Source of the DNA: CAVQEG01 sp963711465 | GTDB taxonomy: Bacteria > Bacteroidota > Ignavibacteria > OLB7 | Assembly: GCA_963711465.1 (NCBI GenBank) | Contig: CAVQEG010000001.1 | Span: 1,426,001-1,490,000 of the forward strand | Length of the DNA stretch: 64,000 bases | Direction of reading: 5' to 3' | Shown: piece after piece, positions 43,027 through 52,317 of the stretch | Layout of the letters: every line of letters begins with the position of its first letter | Numbering within the stretch: the stretch's first letter is position 1 | Program-made: the position numbers and the translations under genes | Notes under the pieces: model-generated | What the model saw: the letters and a program-made list of their open reading frames with translations, nothing else | Told to the model about the DNA's origin: nothing | Database searches by the model: none

Positions 43027-43848
43027 TCATCCGTCCGTCGGCGTCGTCAGTATCTCCGCCCCGGCGGCCCGCACCACCACCGTGTGCTCGTAATGCGCCG
43101 ATGGCCGTCCGTCCGTCGTCCGGATCGTCCACCCGTCCGGATCGGTCGCTACCCTGTGGGAACCCGCGTTGACCATCGGCTCGATGCAGATCACCGTGCC
43201 ATCGGTCAGCAGCGCGTTGCGGAACTGATGCCGCTGGAATGGCCCCGGAACGAAGTTGGGAACCGCCGGCTCCTCATGCAGCGTCGTGCCGATGCCGTGC
43301 CCGACCAGCTCGCGAACTACCGAGTATCCGCAGGACTCCACATGCTGCTGCACCGCCCGCGAAATGTCGAAGACCCGGTTGCCGGCAACCGCCTGTGCGA
43401 TTCCCAGCGCGAGTGCTTCCCGTGTCACGCGCATCAGCCGCTGCTTCTCCTCGTCGACCTCGCCGACCGGATACGTGTGGGCTCCGTCACCATAGTATCC
43501 CGAACGCAGCGCCCCGACGTCGAGCGACACGATGTCTCCCTCGCGCAGTTCACGCTCGTCCGGTATCCCGTGTACCACCGCATCGTTGACCGATGTGCAG
43601 AGCGTCGCGGGAAACACCAGCCCGTGCACGCGATACCCCTTGAACGCCGGCTCGGCTCCGCAGGAGCGGATGTACTCCTCGGCTATCTCGTCAAGCCGTC
43701 GGGTCGTCACGCCGGGAACGACATGCTCGGCAAGCAGAACGAGCACGTCGGCGACGATCCGACTCGATTCGGCGATCAGCGCGATCGCCTCAGGCGACTT
43801 GGCCGCCAGGCTCGCCCGCTCGGTATGCTGCGTCCCTGTTCTCGTCAT
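43027..43848 (-). CDS. map: Methionine aminopeptidase type I
   Basis: Removes the N-terminal methionine from nascent proteins. A 273-aa pita-bread-fold enzyme with the five metal ligands visible in SLDVGALRSGYYGDGAHTYP (two Asp), ELVGHGIGTTLHEEP (His), ICIEPMVNAG (Glu) and SAHYEHTVVV (Glu). The substrate-contacting HGIP motif is in VVHGIPDE. It sits between secY and infA with no adk in between, as in Bacteroidota and Chlorobiota. About 20 residues longer at the N-terminus than the shortest family members. Confidence 0.97.
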   Translation of the reverse strand: MTRTGTQHTERASLAAKSPEAIALIAESSRIVADVLVLLAEHVVPGVTTRRLDEIAEEYIRSCGAEPAFKGYRVHGLVFPATLCTSVNDAVVHGIPDERELREGDIVSLDVGALRSGYYGDGAHTYPVGEVDEEKQRLMRVTREALALGIAQAVAGNRVFDISRAVQQHVESCGYSVVRELVGHGIGTTLHEEPAVPNFVPGPFQRHQFRNALLTDGTVICIEPMVNAGSHRVATDPDGWTIRTTDGRPSAHYEHTVVVRAAGAEILTTPTDG

Positions 43849-43909
43849 CGGCTCTGAAAGGTCACGGTCATCAAAGAACGATTCGCAATTCCCCTCTCAC
43901 CCGACATCC

Positions 43910-45271
43910 TCATCCGACCGGCACGCCGGTACCGCCGCGTCCGCGGAGCTTCCCGCTCTTCATGAATCCGTCGTAGTTGCGCATCAACAGATACGACTCG
44001 ATCTGCTTCAGCGTGTCGATGGTCACTCCAACGATGATCAGCAGACTCGTGCCGCCGAAGAACCTCGAGAAGGAGCTCGTCACCCCCAGGTTCGCCACGA
44101 ACACGGGCATGATCGCCACCAGAGCGAGGAAGACGGAGCCGGGAACGGTAACCCGCGTAAGGATCGCGTCGATGTATTCCTCGGTCGGTCGGCCGGGCCG
44201 CACGCCGGGGATGAAGCCGCCGTTCTTCCGCATGTTCTCAGCCACCTGCCGAGGATCGAACACGATGGCCGTGTAGAAGAACGTGAAGAAGATGATCATC
44301 AGCGCCAGCACGATTGCGTACGGCGCACTGTTGTACTGGAAGTACCGATTGATCATGTCGCCAATGCCGCTCTGTGGCGCCATCTGCACGATCGTGGTCG
44401 GCACGAACATGATCGCCTGGGCGAAGATGATCGGCATCACGTTGGCGGTCGTCAGCTGTATGGGAATGTGCTGCGTTCCGCCGCCGTAGTTACGCCCACC
44501 CACCTGTCGGCGGGCATACTGGACGGGAATCTTACGGACGGCCTGGGTGAAGAGCACCACCAGGGCGATCACCGCGACGAGCACGATCACGTAGAGCAGC
44601 TCGACGATCACGTTGCGTCCGCCGGAGATCACCTGTTCGGACTCCTGGATGATCGAGACAGGAAGCCGGGCGATGATGCCGATCATGATGATCAGCGACA
44701 CGCCGTTGCCCACTCCCTTCTCGGTGATCTGTTCACCGATCCACATGAGGAACGTGGTGCCGGCGGTAAAGAGCACGGCGGCGGTGAACGTAAAGACCGG
44801 ACCGGCGACGCCAGGCACGATGATCGAGTGACCGCCGGTAGCGGGATTGCCCGGAGACTCGAGACTGATGGCGATGAAGATGCCCTGGGCGAACGACAGG
44901 ATCACGGTGAGGTACCGGGTCCAGGTCGTGATCTTCCGCGTGCCCTCCTCGCCCTCGTTCTGGAGCTTCTGGAAGTAGGGCACGACGGCGCCGAGCAGCT
45001 GGAAGATGATCGACGCCGAGATGTACGGCATGATGCCGAGGGCGAAGATCGCGGCCTTGGAGTAGGCACCGCCCACGAACATGTCGAACATGCCGAAGAG
45101 GGTGTTGCTCGAGGCCGAACCGGCTGCGGCGACCGCCTGCACGTCGACGCCCGGCACCGAGATGAAGGCACCGAGCCGTACGATCAGGAGCATCCCGCCG
45201 GTAAACAGCAGCCGCTCGCGCAGCTCCTCGATCCGCCAGGCGTTGCGAACGCTGTCTGTGAACTTACTCAT
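43910..45271 (-). CDS. secY: Preprotein translocase subunit SecY
   Basis: The central channel of the Sec translocon in the inner membrane, 453 aa with ten hydrophobic helices. Recognisable: IEELRERLLFTGGMLLIVRL (TM1 start), ALGIMPYISASIIFQLL, MWIGEQITEKGVGNGVSLII, IPVQYARRQVGG (cytosolic loop), KNGGFIPGVRPGRPTEEYID and the final SLLIIVGVTIDTLKQIESYL. ATG 45271 was preferred to GTG 45277; it overlaps the rplO stop by 8 bp, implying coupled translation. Confidence 0.98.
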   Translation of the reverse strand: MSKFTDSVRNAWRIEELRERLLFTGGMLLIVRLGAFISVPGVDVQAVAAAGSASSNTLFGMFDMFVGGAYSKAAIFALGIMPYISASIIFQLLGAVVPYFQKLQNEGEEGTRKITTWTRYLTVILSFAQGIFIAISLESPGNPATGGHSIIVPGVAGPVFTFTAAVLFTAGTTFLMWIGEQITEKGVGNGVSLIIMIGIIARLPVSIIQESEQVISGGRNVIVELLYVIVLVAVIALVVLFTQAVRKIPVQYARRQVGGRNYGGGTQHIPIQLTTANVMPIIFAQAIMFVPTTIVQMAPQSGIGDMINRYFQYNSAPYAIVLALMIIFFTFFYTAIVFDPRQVAENMRKNGGFIPGVRPGRPTEEYIDAILTRVTVPGSVFLALVAIMPVFVANLGVTSSFSRFFGGTSLLIIVGVTIDTLKQIESYLLMRNYDGFMKSGKLRGRGGTGVPVG

Positions 45272-45731
45272 GGACACTCACCGTTCCGCCTGCGGATTCA
45301 ATCGCGGCGCGGGCCGAGGCGGAGAATTTGTGTGCCGTCACGTCGAGCTTCGCCGAGAGCTCGCCGTTGCCAAGAATCTTCACCGGCTTGTTGCGTCGCG
45401 ATACGGCACCGATCTCGTAGAGCCGATCGGGCGTGACCACACCGTCGGCGATCCGTCCCGCATCGACCAGCTCCTGCAGCCGACTGAGGTTGACCTCCTG
45501 GTAGTCGACTCGGAAGGGATTGAAGAATCCGAACTTCGGAACGCGACGGATGAGCGGCATCTGACCGCCCTCGAAGTTCTGCAGCTGATTGAAGCCGGAG
45601 CGCGACTGGTGGCCCTTGTGACCCTTGCCGACGGTATGGCCACCACGGCCGGAACCCTGACCGCGGCCGATGCGCTTCGTTTTCTTCGTTGCTCCCTTCG
45701 GCGAGCGGAGCTCTCCCAGATGATTCGACAT
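45264..45731 (-). CDS. rplO: 50S ribosomal protein L15
   Basis: Late-assembly 50S protein, 155 aa. Typical Gly/Lys-rich N-terminal part (KRIGRGQGSGRGGHTVGKGH, KGHQSRSGFN), GGQMPLIRRVPKFGFFNPFR and a C-terminal domain with VKILGNGELSAKLDVTAHKF. Its end overlaps the secY start, as is common in spc operons. Confidence 0.98.
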   Translation of the reverse strand: MSNHLGELRSPKGATKKTKRIGRGQGSGRGGHTVGKGHKGHQSRSGFNQLQNFEGGQMPLIRRVPKFGFFNPFRVDYQEVNLSRLQELVDAGRIADGVVTPDRLYEIGAVSRRNKPVKILGNGELSAKLDVTAHKFSASARAAIESAGGTVSVHE

Positions 45732-45856
45732 GCCGTTACTGTGCTCCTGGTTGCCACCGTCGACGTGCGAGGTCGGATGGACAACCCGTTGAGGGTTTCG
45801 TGATTCTCGGTGCAGGCCTGCTTCGCGCGGGCGTCGCAGCGACGTCCTGTCTGCGT

Positions 45857-46054
45857 TCAGCCCTGCTCGGCGGCGGGCTCGACGGACACCAGGTGCGAGA
45901 CGACGGCGATCATCCCGCGGATCTGCGGCGTGTCATCATGCACGCGCGAGCGGTTGAGCCGACCGAGGCCGAGCGCATCGATGGTGCGCTTCTGCTTGAG
46001 GGGTCGGTTGATGGTGCTGCGCACCTGTGTGACTCTGAGCTTCCCAGTTGCCAT
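45857..46054 (-). CDS. rpmD: 50S ribosomal protein L30
   Basis: A 65-aa protein with the L30 pattern: KLRVTQVRSTINRPLKQKRT, DALGLGRLNRSRVHDDTPQI, RGMIAVVSHLVSVE. It lies 125 bp before rplO and 9 bp after rpsE in transcription order, its normal location. Confidence 0.96.
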   Translation of the reverse strand: MATGKLRVTQVRSTINRPLKQKRTIDALGLGRLNRSRVHDDTPQIRGMIAVVSHLVSVEPAAEQG

Positions 46055-46063
46055 GATGTTCGC

Positions 46064-46567
<504 letters not shown>

Positions 46568-46595
46568 TGCGATCTCTGTCTGTCGTTAAATGCTG

Positions 46596-46976
46596 CTACA
46601 CCTTGATTCCGCCTTCACGCACGCCGTCGGCCAGCGCCTTGACGCGACCATGAAAGAGGTAGCCGTTGCGATCGAATACGGCCGTCTCGACGTTGTGCTC
46701 GCGCAGCCGCTCGGCGATCGTGCGACCGACCGCGGCGGCGACGGCGACGGTATTGCCCGACGCGGTCGCATCACCGAGCACGCGTGCGACGGCCTCGTCG
46801 TTGAGGCTCGACGCCTGCGCGAGCGTCCGCCCGTTGACGTCATCGATCGCCTGCACGTAGATGTGCTTCAGGCTGCGGAAGACCGTAAGGCGCGGACGCT
46901 GCGGCGTGCCGTGCACCTTGCGGCGGATCGTGTTCTTGCGCCGCGTGCGACGCTGGATCTTTCCTTGTGCGCTCAT
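46596..46976 (-). CDS. rplR: 50S ribosomal protein L18
   Basis: 5S rRNA-binding protein, 126 aa from ATG 46976 (MSAQGKIQRRTRRKNTIRRK). Contains RPRLTVFRSLKHIYVQAIDD and the C-terminal FDRNGYLFHGRVKALADGVR. The upstream in-frame ATG at 47021 would extend into the rplF-rplR spacer and is not used by the family. Confidence 0.97.
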   Translation of the reverse strand: MSAQGKIQRRTRRKNTIRRKVHGTPQRPRLTVFRSLKHIYVQAIDDVNGRTLAQASSLNDEAVARVLGDATASGNTVAVAAAVGRTIAERLREHNVETAVFDRNGYLFHGRVKALADGVREGGIKV

Positions 46977-47079
46977 TACCTGTTGCTCGTCAGAATTGCC
47001 ATGCGGACGGACACGCTGCATCGCCGATCACGCGTGTCCGACGCGGTGACGCGGCGGCGGCGGCCACCGCACCGCGAGG

Positions 47080-47619
47080 TTACTTGCCGGCCGATTTGCC
47101 CGCCTTTCGACGGATATACTCGCCCTGGTACTTGATGCCCTTGCCCTTGTACGGCTCGGGCGGACGCAGCGCGCGAATCTTCGCGGCCATCTGGCCGACG
47201 AGCTGCTTGTCGATGCCGCTGATGACCACCTCGGTCGCCGTCGGCGTCTGGATCGTGATTCCATCCGGCGGAAGAATCACGATCGGATGGGAGTACCCGA
47301 CGTTGAGCAGCAGCATGGTGCCGCGCATCTCCGCGCGATAGCCGACGCCGACGATCTCCAGCCGACGCGTGTAGCCCTCGGTCACACCGGTGACCATGTT
47401 GCTGATCAGCGTCCGCGTCAACCCATGGAGCGACCGTGACTGCGCCAGATCGTTCGGGCGCGTGACGCTCACTTCGTCACTGCCGATATCGATGGTGACG
47501 ATGTCGCTGACCGCCGTCTTCAGTTCCCCCTTCGGACCCTTGACGACGACGCTGCCATCGGTATGCGAGACGCTGACGCCGCCTGGGATGGGGATCGGTT
47601 TCTTGCCTATGCGTGACAC
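47080..47619 (-). CDS. rplF: 50S ribosomal protein L6 (GTG start)
   Basis: L6 lies at the base of the L7/L12 stalk near the factor-binding centre. GTG 47619 begins the canonical SRIGKKPIPIPGGV and is preceded by AAGGAG at 7 nt; the ATG at 47685 would overlap rpsH. The 179-aa product has two L6 repeats and the signature RPPEPYKGKGIKY near the end. It lies between rpsH and rplR. Confidence 0.97.
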   Translation of the reverse strand: MSRIGKKPIPIPGGVSVSHTDGSVVVKGPKGELKTAVSDIVTIDIGSDEVSVTRPNDLAQSRSLHGLTRTLISNMVTGVTEGYTRRLEIVGVGYRAEMRGTMLLLNVGYSHPIVILPPDGITIQTPTATEVVISGIDKQLVGQMAAKIRALRPPEPYKGKGIKYQGEYIRRKAGKSAGK

Positions 47620-47653
47620 GTCGAGTCTCCTTCGTATTGAGTCGTGAACTTGG

Positions 47654-48043
47654 TTACCACACGTAGCAGAGCACTTCGCCGCCAACGTTGCGGCGTCGGG
47701 CTTCCTTGTCGGTCATCACCCCCTGCGACGTGCTGATGATGGCGATGCCGAGCCCGTTCTTCACGCGCGGGAGCTCCGTGGCGCCTGCGTAGCGACGCAG
47801 ACCCGGACGACTGACGCGGCGCATGCCGGCCATCGACGGCTTCCCGTCAACGTAGCGCAACGTGATGCGCAGCAGCCCCTGCGGGCCGGCATCGACCTTC
47901 TCGTATGCGGAGATGAATCCCTGGTGCTTGAGAATGCCCGCGAGGTTCGCCTTCAGGTTCGATGCCGGGATCTCCACGGTCCTGTGCCGCGCCTGGGCGG
48001 CATTGCGGATGCGTGTGAGGAAATCTGCGATCGGATCGGTCAT
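47654..48043 (-). CDS. rpsH: 30S ribosomal protein S8
   Basis: Primary 16S binder and, in many bacteria, spc-operon repressor. At 129 aa it is canonical: MTDPIADFLTRIRNA, KHQGFISAYE, RRVSRPGLRRYAGATELP and the end motif GIAIISTSQGVMTDKEARRR with NVGGEVLCYVW. Confidence 0.98.
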   Translation of the reverse strand: MTDPIADFLTRIRNAAQARHRTVEIPASNLKANLAGILKHQGFISAYEKVDAGPQGLLRITLRYVDGKPSMAGMRRVSRPGLRRYAGATELPRVKNGLGIAIISTSQGVMTDKEARRRNVGGEVLCYVW

Positions 48044-48083
48044 GGTTCTCCTAGATTGCTAGATCGATCTACTAACTCCCCTG

Positions 48084-48353
48084 TTACCAGCTTGCCTTGC
48101 GGATGCCAGGGATCTTCCCCTCGAGGGCGAGCTGCCGGAACTGATTGCGGCACAGGCCGAACTTGCGGTAGTAACCGCGCGGCCGACCGGTGGTCGCGCA
48201 GCGGTTGTGCAACCGTACGGGCGAACTGTTACGCGGCAGCTTCTGCAGCCCCTCGTTGTCGCCCTCGGCCTTCAGCCGCGCGCGCTGTTCAGCGTACTTG
48301 TCGACGAGCTTGCGACGCCGCGCCTCGCGTGCGATCAGACTCTTTCGTGCCAT
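48084..48353 (-). CDS. rpsN: 30S ribosomal protein S14
   Basis: An 89-aa S14 of the long, zinc-independent type: MARKSLIAREARRRKLVDKY, LQKLPRNSSPVRLHNRC, RPRGYYRKFGLCRNQFRQLA and GKIPGIRKASW. It has only two cysteines, so the four-Cys zinc ribbon is absent. Located between rplE and rpsH. Confidence 0.98.
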   Translation of the reverse strand: MARKSLIAREARRRKLVDKYAEQRARLKAEGDNEGLQKLPRNSSPVRLHNRCATTGRPRGYYRKFGLCRNQFRQLALEGKIPGIRKASW

Positions 48354-48409
48354 GTGTTATCGAAGTTGACTGTCTGTTCTTGCCAGAATGTTCCTGATAC
48401 GTCGGGCAT

Positions 48410-49048
48410 TCACGCCTCGGCCGCAGCTTCGCGTCGCGTGAAGGGGAAGCCGAGCTCCTTGAGCAGCGCGTACGCCTCCTCGTCGGTCGCCGCGGTGGTC
48501 ACTACCGTGACGTCGAGCCCCTCGATACGCCCCACCCTGTCGACGTCGATCTCCGGAAAGATGATCTGCTCGCGAATCCCCACCGAGTAGTTGCCTCGTC
48601 CGTCGAACGACTTGTCGGGAAGTCCTCGGAAGTCGCGGATGCGCGGCACTGCCGTCGAAAGGAAGCGGTCGAGGAATTCCCACATCCGCGCGCCGCGCAG
48701 CGTCACCATCGCACCGATCGGCATCCCTTCGCGCAGCTTGAAGTTCGAAATGGACTTCTTCGCGCGTGTGATCGCCGGTCGCTGGCCGGCGATGAGCTCG
48801 AGCTCGTCGACGGCGTTCTGCAGGAGCTTCGAATCGCTGACCGCAGCGCCGACGCCGCGGTTGAGGGCGATCTTGACCACTCGCGGCGCCTGCATGACGT
48901 TGTCATACCCGAACTGCTGCATGAGCTTGGGTACCACCTGTCCGCGGTAGCGGGCCTGCAGTCGCGGTGCCACGCCATCGACGGTCGCCTCCAGGCGGCG
49001 CGACTCCTTTTTCTCCTGCTTGTCCTGCTTGCTCTCTTTCTTGGCCAT
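48410..49048 (-). CDS. rplE: 50S ribosomal protein L5, with Lys/Glu-rich N-terminal extension
   Basis: 5S rRNA-binding protein of the central protuberance. From ATG 49048 the product is 212 aa: about 30 charged residues (MAKKESKQDKQEKKESRRLE) precede the canonical body (LQARYRGQVVPKLMQQFGYD, VVKIALNRGVGAAV, KKSISNFKLREGMPIGAMVT, RIRDFRGLPDKSFDGRGNYS, GIREQIIFPEIDVD). The extension makes it longer than the usual 180-185 aa. The more upstream ATG at 49174 overlaps rplX and is rejected. Confidence 0.97.
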   Translation of the reverse strand: MAKKESKQDKQEKKESRRLEATVDGVAPRLQARYRGQVVPKLMQQFGYDNVMQAPRVVKIALNRGVGAAVSDSKLLQNAVDELELIAGQRPAITRAKKSISNFKLREGMPIGAMVTLRGARMWEFLDRFLSTAVPRIRDFRGLPDKSFDGRGNYSVGIREQIIFPEIDVDRVGRIEGLDVTVVTTAATDEEAYALLKELGFPFTRREAAAEA

Positions 49049-49097
49049 TGGTCTGAATTGCTCTGGGAGTGCCCGGCACCCTGGCGCCGGAGAATGC

Positions 49098-49457
49098 TCA
49101 CTCGGTGATGTCGGTGCCCGAGGCCTTTGCCACACGAATGGTGTGACGCTTGCCCTCGGCATCGGTCTCGACACGAACGCCGACGCGGGTCGGATCGCCG
49201 GTGGCCGGATCGATCAAGGCGACATTGGAGATCGAAATCGGCAGCTCCTTGTCGTGGAATCCCGGCTGCTGCATGCCCACCGGCGTACGGCGCCCGTAGG
49301 CACGGCGCACCACGTTGATCCCTTCGACGAGCACCCGATTGGTCTTCGGGTAGACCGCCAGCACGCGGCCCTCCTTCGTCTTGTCCTCTCCGCTGATGAC
49401 CACGACCTGGTCGCCCTTCCTGATACGCAGCCGGTGCGGCGTCTTCTTCTTGCTCAT
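49098..49457 (-). CDS. rplX: 50S ribosomal protein L24
   Basis: Assembly-initiator protein of the 50S subunit, 119 aa, with the KOW motif in RIRKGDQVVVISGEDKTKEG, followed by RVLAVYPKTNRVLVEGINVV and a conserved end. It starts directly after the rplN stop, with no spacer between them. Confidence 0.97.
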   Translation of the reverse strand: MSKKKTPHRLRIRKGDQVVVISGEDKTKEGRVLAVYPKTNRVLVEGINVVRRAYGRRTPVGMQQPGFHDKELPISISNVALIDPATGDPTRVGVRVETDAEGKRHTIRVAKASGTDITE

Positions 49458-49823
49458 TTACAGTACCTCGGGCGCTAGCGAGATGATCTTCATGTAGTTG
49501 CGATCGCGCAGCTCGCGGGCGACGGGACCAAAGATGCGCGTACCGCGCGGCTCGCCCTGCGCGTTGAGCAGCACTGCGGCATTCTCATCGAAGCGGATAT
49601 AGCTGCCGTCGCGCCGGCGCGTTTCCTTGCGCGTGCGGACGATCACCGCGCGAGAGACATCGCCCTTCTTGACGTTGCCACCCGGCAGGGCGCTCTTGAC
49701 GGCGACGACGATGACGTCACCGATACCGGCATATCGACGGTTGCCGCCGAGCACCCGGATACATCGCACGCGGCGGGCGCCGGAATTATCGGCGACGACC
49801 AGATCGGTTTCTTCCTGAATCAT
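49458..49823 (-). CDS. rplN: 50S ribosomal protein L14
   Basis: A 121-aa 50S interface protein. Canonical sequence MIQEETDLVVADNSGARRVR, CIRVLGGNRRYAGIGDVIVV, AVIVRTRKETRRRDGSYIRF and TRIFGPVARELRDRNYMKII. In its normal position between rpsQ and rplX. Confidence 0.98.
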   Translation of the reverse strand: MIQEETDLVVADNSGARRVRCIRVLGGNRRYAGIGDVIVVAVKSALPGGNVKKGDVSRAVIVRTRKETRRRDGSYIRFDENAAVLLNAQGEPRGTRIFGPVARELRDRNYMKIISLAPEVL

Positions 49824-49851
49824 TGCGAGACCTCCTGCTGAAAAGGTGCCG

Positions 49852-50127
49852 TTACTTCGCCTTCTCGACGACCGTGTCCAGGCGCCAGCGCTTGCGTGCG
49901 CTCAGCGGACGCGTCTCGACGATGCGGACGGTGTCCCCGACCTCGCATTCGTTGTTCTCGTCGTGCGCCATGAACTTCTTGGTCTTGTTGAAGTACTTCT
50001 TGTAGAGCGGATGGCGCACGCGACGGCTGACCGCCACGACGATGCTCTTGTCCATCCGGTTGGAGACGACCAGACCGGTACGGACCTTCCTGTGCGGAAT
50101 CTTCTGCTCGATGGGTTCTTCCTGCAT
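49852..50127 (-). CDS. rpsQ: 30S ribosomal protein S17
   Basis: 16S 5'-domain binder with an OB fold. From ATG 50127 it has 91 aa: KVRTGLVVSNRMDKSIVVAV, HPLYKKYFNKTKKFMAHDEN, CEVGDTVRIVETRPLSARKR and WRLDTVVEKAK. ATG 50181 would overlap rpmC by 17 bp and add a non-conserved leader; neither start has a strong Shine-Dalgarno. Confidence 0.96.
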   Translation of the reverse strand: MQEEPIEQKIPHRKVRTGLVVSNRMDKSIVVAVSRRVRHPLYKKYFNKTKKFMAHDENNECEVGDTVRIVETRPLSARKRWRLDTVVEKAK

Positions 50128-50164
50128 GTCGTCAGGGTTCGGAATGCGTGAAACTGTCCTTGGC

Positions 50165-50368
50165 TCAGGCGCTCTGGCCACGTTCGCGAAGCAGCGTCTT
50201 CATCCGCGCCGTGTCGCGGCGGACGGTGCGGATCGCTGCCGGATTCTCCAGCTGTCCGACCGCCAGATGAAACCGCATGTCGACCAGCGCACGCTCGTTG
50301 TCCCGGATCTGGATCCGCATCTCCTCCTCACTCAGGTTGCGCAGATCGGATGTCTTGGTCGCCTTCAT
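50165..50368 (-). CDS. rpmC: 50S ribosomal protein L29
   Basis: A 67-aa helical protein near the exit tunnel: MKATKTSDLRNLSEEEMRIQ, DNERALVDMRFHLAVGQLEN and IRTVRRDTARMKTLLRER. It follows rplP by 8 bp. Confidence 0.97.
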   Translation of the reverse strand: MKATKTSDLRNLSEEEMRIQIRDNERALVDMRFHLAVGQLENPAAIRTVRRDTARMKTLLRERGQSA

Positions 50369-50376
50369 AACTCCGC

Positions 50377-50802
50377 TCAGTCGTTTTCGTGAAAGTCGGG
50401 TCGCACGACGATCTTCGTCTTGATGCCGAACTTGTAGCTGGCGCGCTTCAGGGCGTCGAGCGCGACGTCGCTGGGGACGCCTCCGACCTCGAACATCACC
50501 CGGCCCGGCTTGACCACCGCCACCCAGAATTCCGGCGAACCCTTTCCCGATCCCTGCCGTGTCTCGGCCGGCTTCTTCGTCACCGGCTTATCAGGAAAGA
50601 TTCTGATCCAGATCTTCCCGTCGCGCTTCATGCGTCGGTTGATCGCGATTCGCGCCGACTCGATCTGCCGGCTGGTCACCCACCCCGGCTCGAGCGCCTT
50701 GAGTCCGTGCGTTCCGAACTCGACGGTCGATCCGCGATAGGCCTTGCCGGTCATCCGACCGCGCTGCGTCTTGCGATACTTGACTCTCTTCGGAAGAAGC
50801 AT
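50377..50802 (-). CDS. rplP: 50S ribosomal protein L16
   Basis: A 141-aa protein beside the peptidyl-transferase centre and A-site tRNA. It has MLLPKRVKYRKTQRGRMTGK, YRGSTVEFGTHGLKALEPGW, TSRQIESARIAINRRMKRDG, KIWIRIFPDKPVTKKPAETR and GSGKGSPEFWVAVVKPGRVM, all canonical. Confidence 0.98.
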   Translation of the reverse strand: MLLPKRVKYRKTQRGRMTGKAYRGSTVEFGTHGLKALEPGWVTSRQIESARIAINRRMKRDGKIWIRIFPDKPVTKKPAETRQGSGKGSPEFWVAVVKPGRVMFEVGGVPSDVALDALKRASYKFGIKTKIVVRPDFHEND

Positions 50803-50880
50803 TGCTCCGTGTCCCTTGCTGTTCGGTTCCCGACCACCGATACCCGCGCCAGAGAAGGCGCCAGGGTGGACGACCGACTG

Positions 50881-51534
50881 TTAGAAGTTGTCCTTGGCGT
50901 TCTGCTGCTGCCCCAGCACCTCACCCTTGCAGATCCAGACCTTGACGCCGATCGAGCCTTGCTTGGTCCGGGCGGTCACCTGGGCGTAATCGATGTCGGC
51001 GCGCAACGTGTGCAACGGGATCCGACCGTCCTTGTACTGCTCGGTACGCGACATGTCCGCGCCGCCGAGACGGCCCGAGCACATGATGCGGATACCCTCG
51101 GCTCCCATGCGCATCGCAGAATTGAGCGCCTGCTTCATCGCGCGCCGAAAGGCAATGCGCCCCTCGAGCTGCCGCGCAATGTTTTCGGCAACCAGATGCG
51201 CGTCGAGCTCAGGACGCTTGACCTCGTGGATGAGGATCTTCACGTCCTTTCGCGCCACCTGGCGGACCTCCTCCTCGAGCTGGGCGATCTCCTTACCCGA
51301 TTTGCCGATCACCATGCCGGGGCGCGAGGTGTGGATCGTCAGCCGCATCTGCTTGGCCGTCCGCTCGATGACGATGCGGCTCACCCCAGCCTGCTTCAGA
51401 CGGTTGCGCAGGTAATTGCGCACCACCAGGTCCTCATGCAGCTTTCCGGCGAAGCCCTTCTCATCATACCAGTTGGCATCCCATGAACGGATGATGCCGA
51501 GGCGGAGTCCTATCGGGTTGGTTTTCTGTCCCAC
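50881..51534 (-). CDS. rpsC: 30S ribosomal protein S3
   Basis: Head protein of the 30S subunit at the mRNA entry channel, 217 aa. MGQKTNPIGLRLGIIRSWDA, the KH-type element RPGMVIGKSGKEIAQLEEEV, SGRLGGADMSRTEQYKDGRI and PLHTLRADIDYAQVTARTK are present, ending IGVKVWICKGEVLG. Confidence 0.98.
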   Translation of the reverse strand: MGQKTNPIGLRLGIIRSWDANWYDEKGFAGKLHEDLVVRNYLRNRLKQAGVSRIVIERTAKQMRLTIHTSRPGMVIGKSGKEIAQLEEEVRQVARKDVKILIHEVKRPELDAHLVAENIARQLEGRIAFRRAMKQALNSAMRMGAEGIRIMCSGRLGGADMSRTEQYKDGRIPLHTLRADIDYAQVTARTKQGSIGVKVWICKGEVLGQQQNAKDNF

Positions 51535-51578
51535 TGCAGCCTGTTGCTGTTGTTGAAAAGTGATCTTCTGAGGATCGA

Positions 51579-51923
51579 CTACCGTGTGGCCACGACGATC
51601 GTCAGATGGTTGGAGCGCTTGCGAATCCGGTAGGCGCGCCCGCGGTCGGCCGGTCGAATCCGCCGGATGGTCGGACCGCCGTTGACGTAGACCTCCTTGA
51701 CGAACACGTTGTCGGTGTCGGTCACCTCATCTTCAAACCTGTTGAGCAGGTTGGCAACCGCCGAACGCAGCGTCTGCTCGGCATCGCGCGAGGCATGGTT
51801 GACCGTGAAGCGGAGAATTCCGAGCGCGTCGTTGACGTTCTTGCCCCGGATCTGATCGACCACCAGCCGCATCTTGCGCGGCGAGGAGCGGATGTTCTTG
51901 CGAAGTGCGCGAGCCTCGTACAT
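51579..51923 (-). CDS. rplV: 50S ribosomal protein L22
   Basis: Exit-tunnel protein of 114 aa: YEARALRKNIRSSPRKMRLV, DQIRGKNVNDALGILRFTVN, KEVYVNGGPTIRRIRPADRG and AYRIRKRSNHLTIVVA. The tunnel beta-hairpin is in the last part and intact. Confidence 0.98.
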   Translation of the reverse strand: MYEARALRKNIRSSPRKMRLVVDQIRGKNVNDALGILRFTVNHASRDAEQTLRSAVANLLNRFEDEVTDTDNVFVKEVYVNGGPTIRRIRPADRGRAYRIRKRSNHLTIVVATR

Positions 51924-51985
51924 GTCTGTCTCTTCCTCTGAAGATTGCTGTCGTTGCTGTTGTCGGAATCCCGTGTCCCGACGCC

Positions 51986-52255
51986 CTAGCGCTTCTTGGA
52001 TCCCGAGTGTCCCCGGAATGTCCGCGTCGGCGCAAACTCACCAAGCTTGTGACCGACCATGTTCTCGGTCACATACACCGGAATGAATTTGTTGCCGTTG
52101 TGCACGGCGAAGGTGTGGCCGACGAAGTCCGGCGCGATCGTCGAAGCGCGCGCCCACGTCTTGACCACCTTCTTCTGGTTCTGCCGGTTGAGCCCCTCGA
52201 CCTTCTGCGTCAGATTGATGTCGACGTAGGGTCCCTTCTTGAGTGAACGTGCCAT
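51986..52255 (-). CDS. rpsS: 30S ribosomal protein S19
   Basis: An 89-aa head protein that partners S13: MARSLKKGPYVDINLTQKVE, KVVKTWARASTIAPDFVGHT, FAVHNGNKFIPVYVTENMVG and KLGEFAPTRTFRGHSGSKKR. Confidence 0.98.
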   Translation of the reverse strand: MARSLKKGPYVDINLTQKVEGLNRQNQKKVVKTWARASTIAPDFVGHTFAVHNGNKFIPVYVTENMVGHKLGEFAPTRTFRGHSGSKKR

Positions 52256-52317
52256 TCTGGTCGATTAGTCGAACTGTTGCGTGAGTTGGCGGCCAGCGGC
52301 CGCCGGAATCGATCGGC

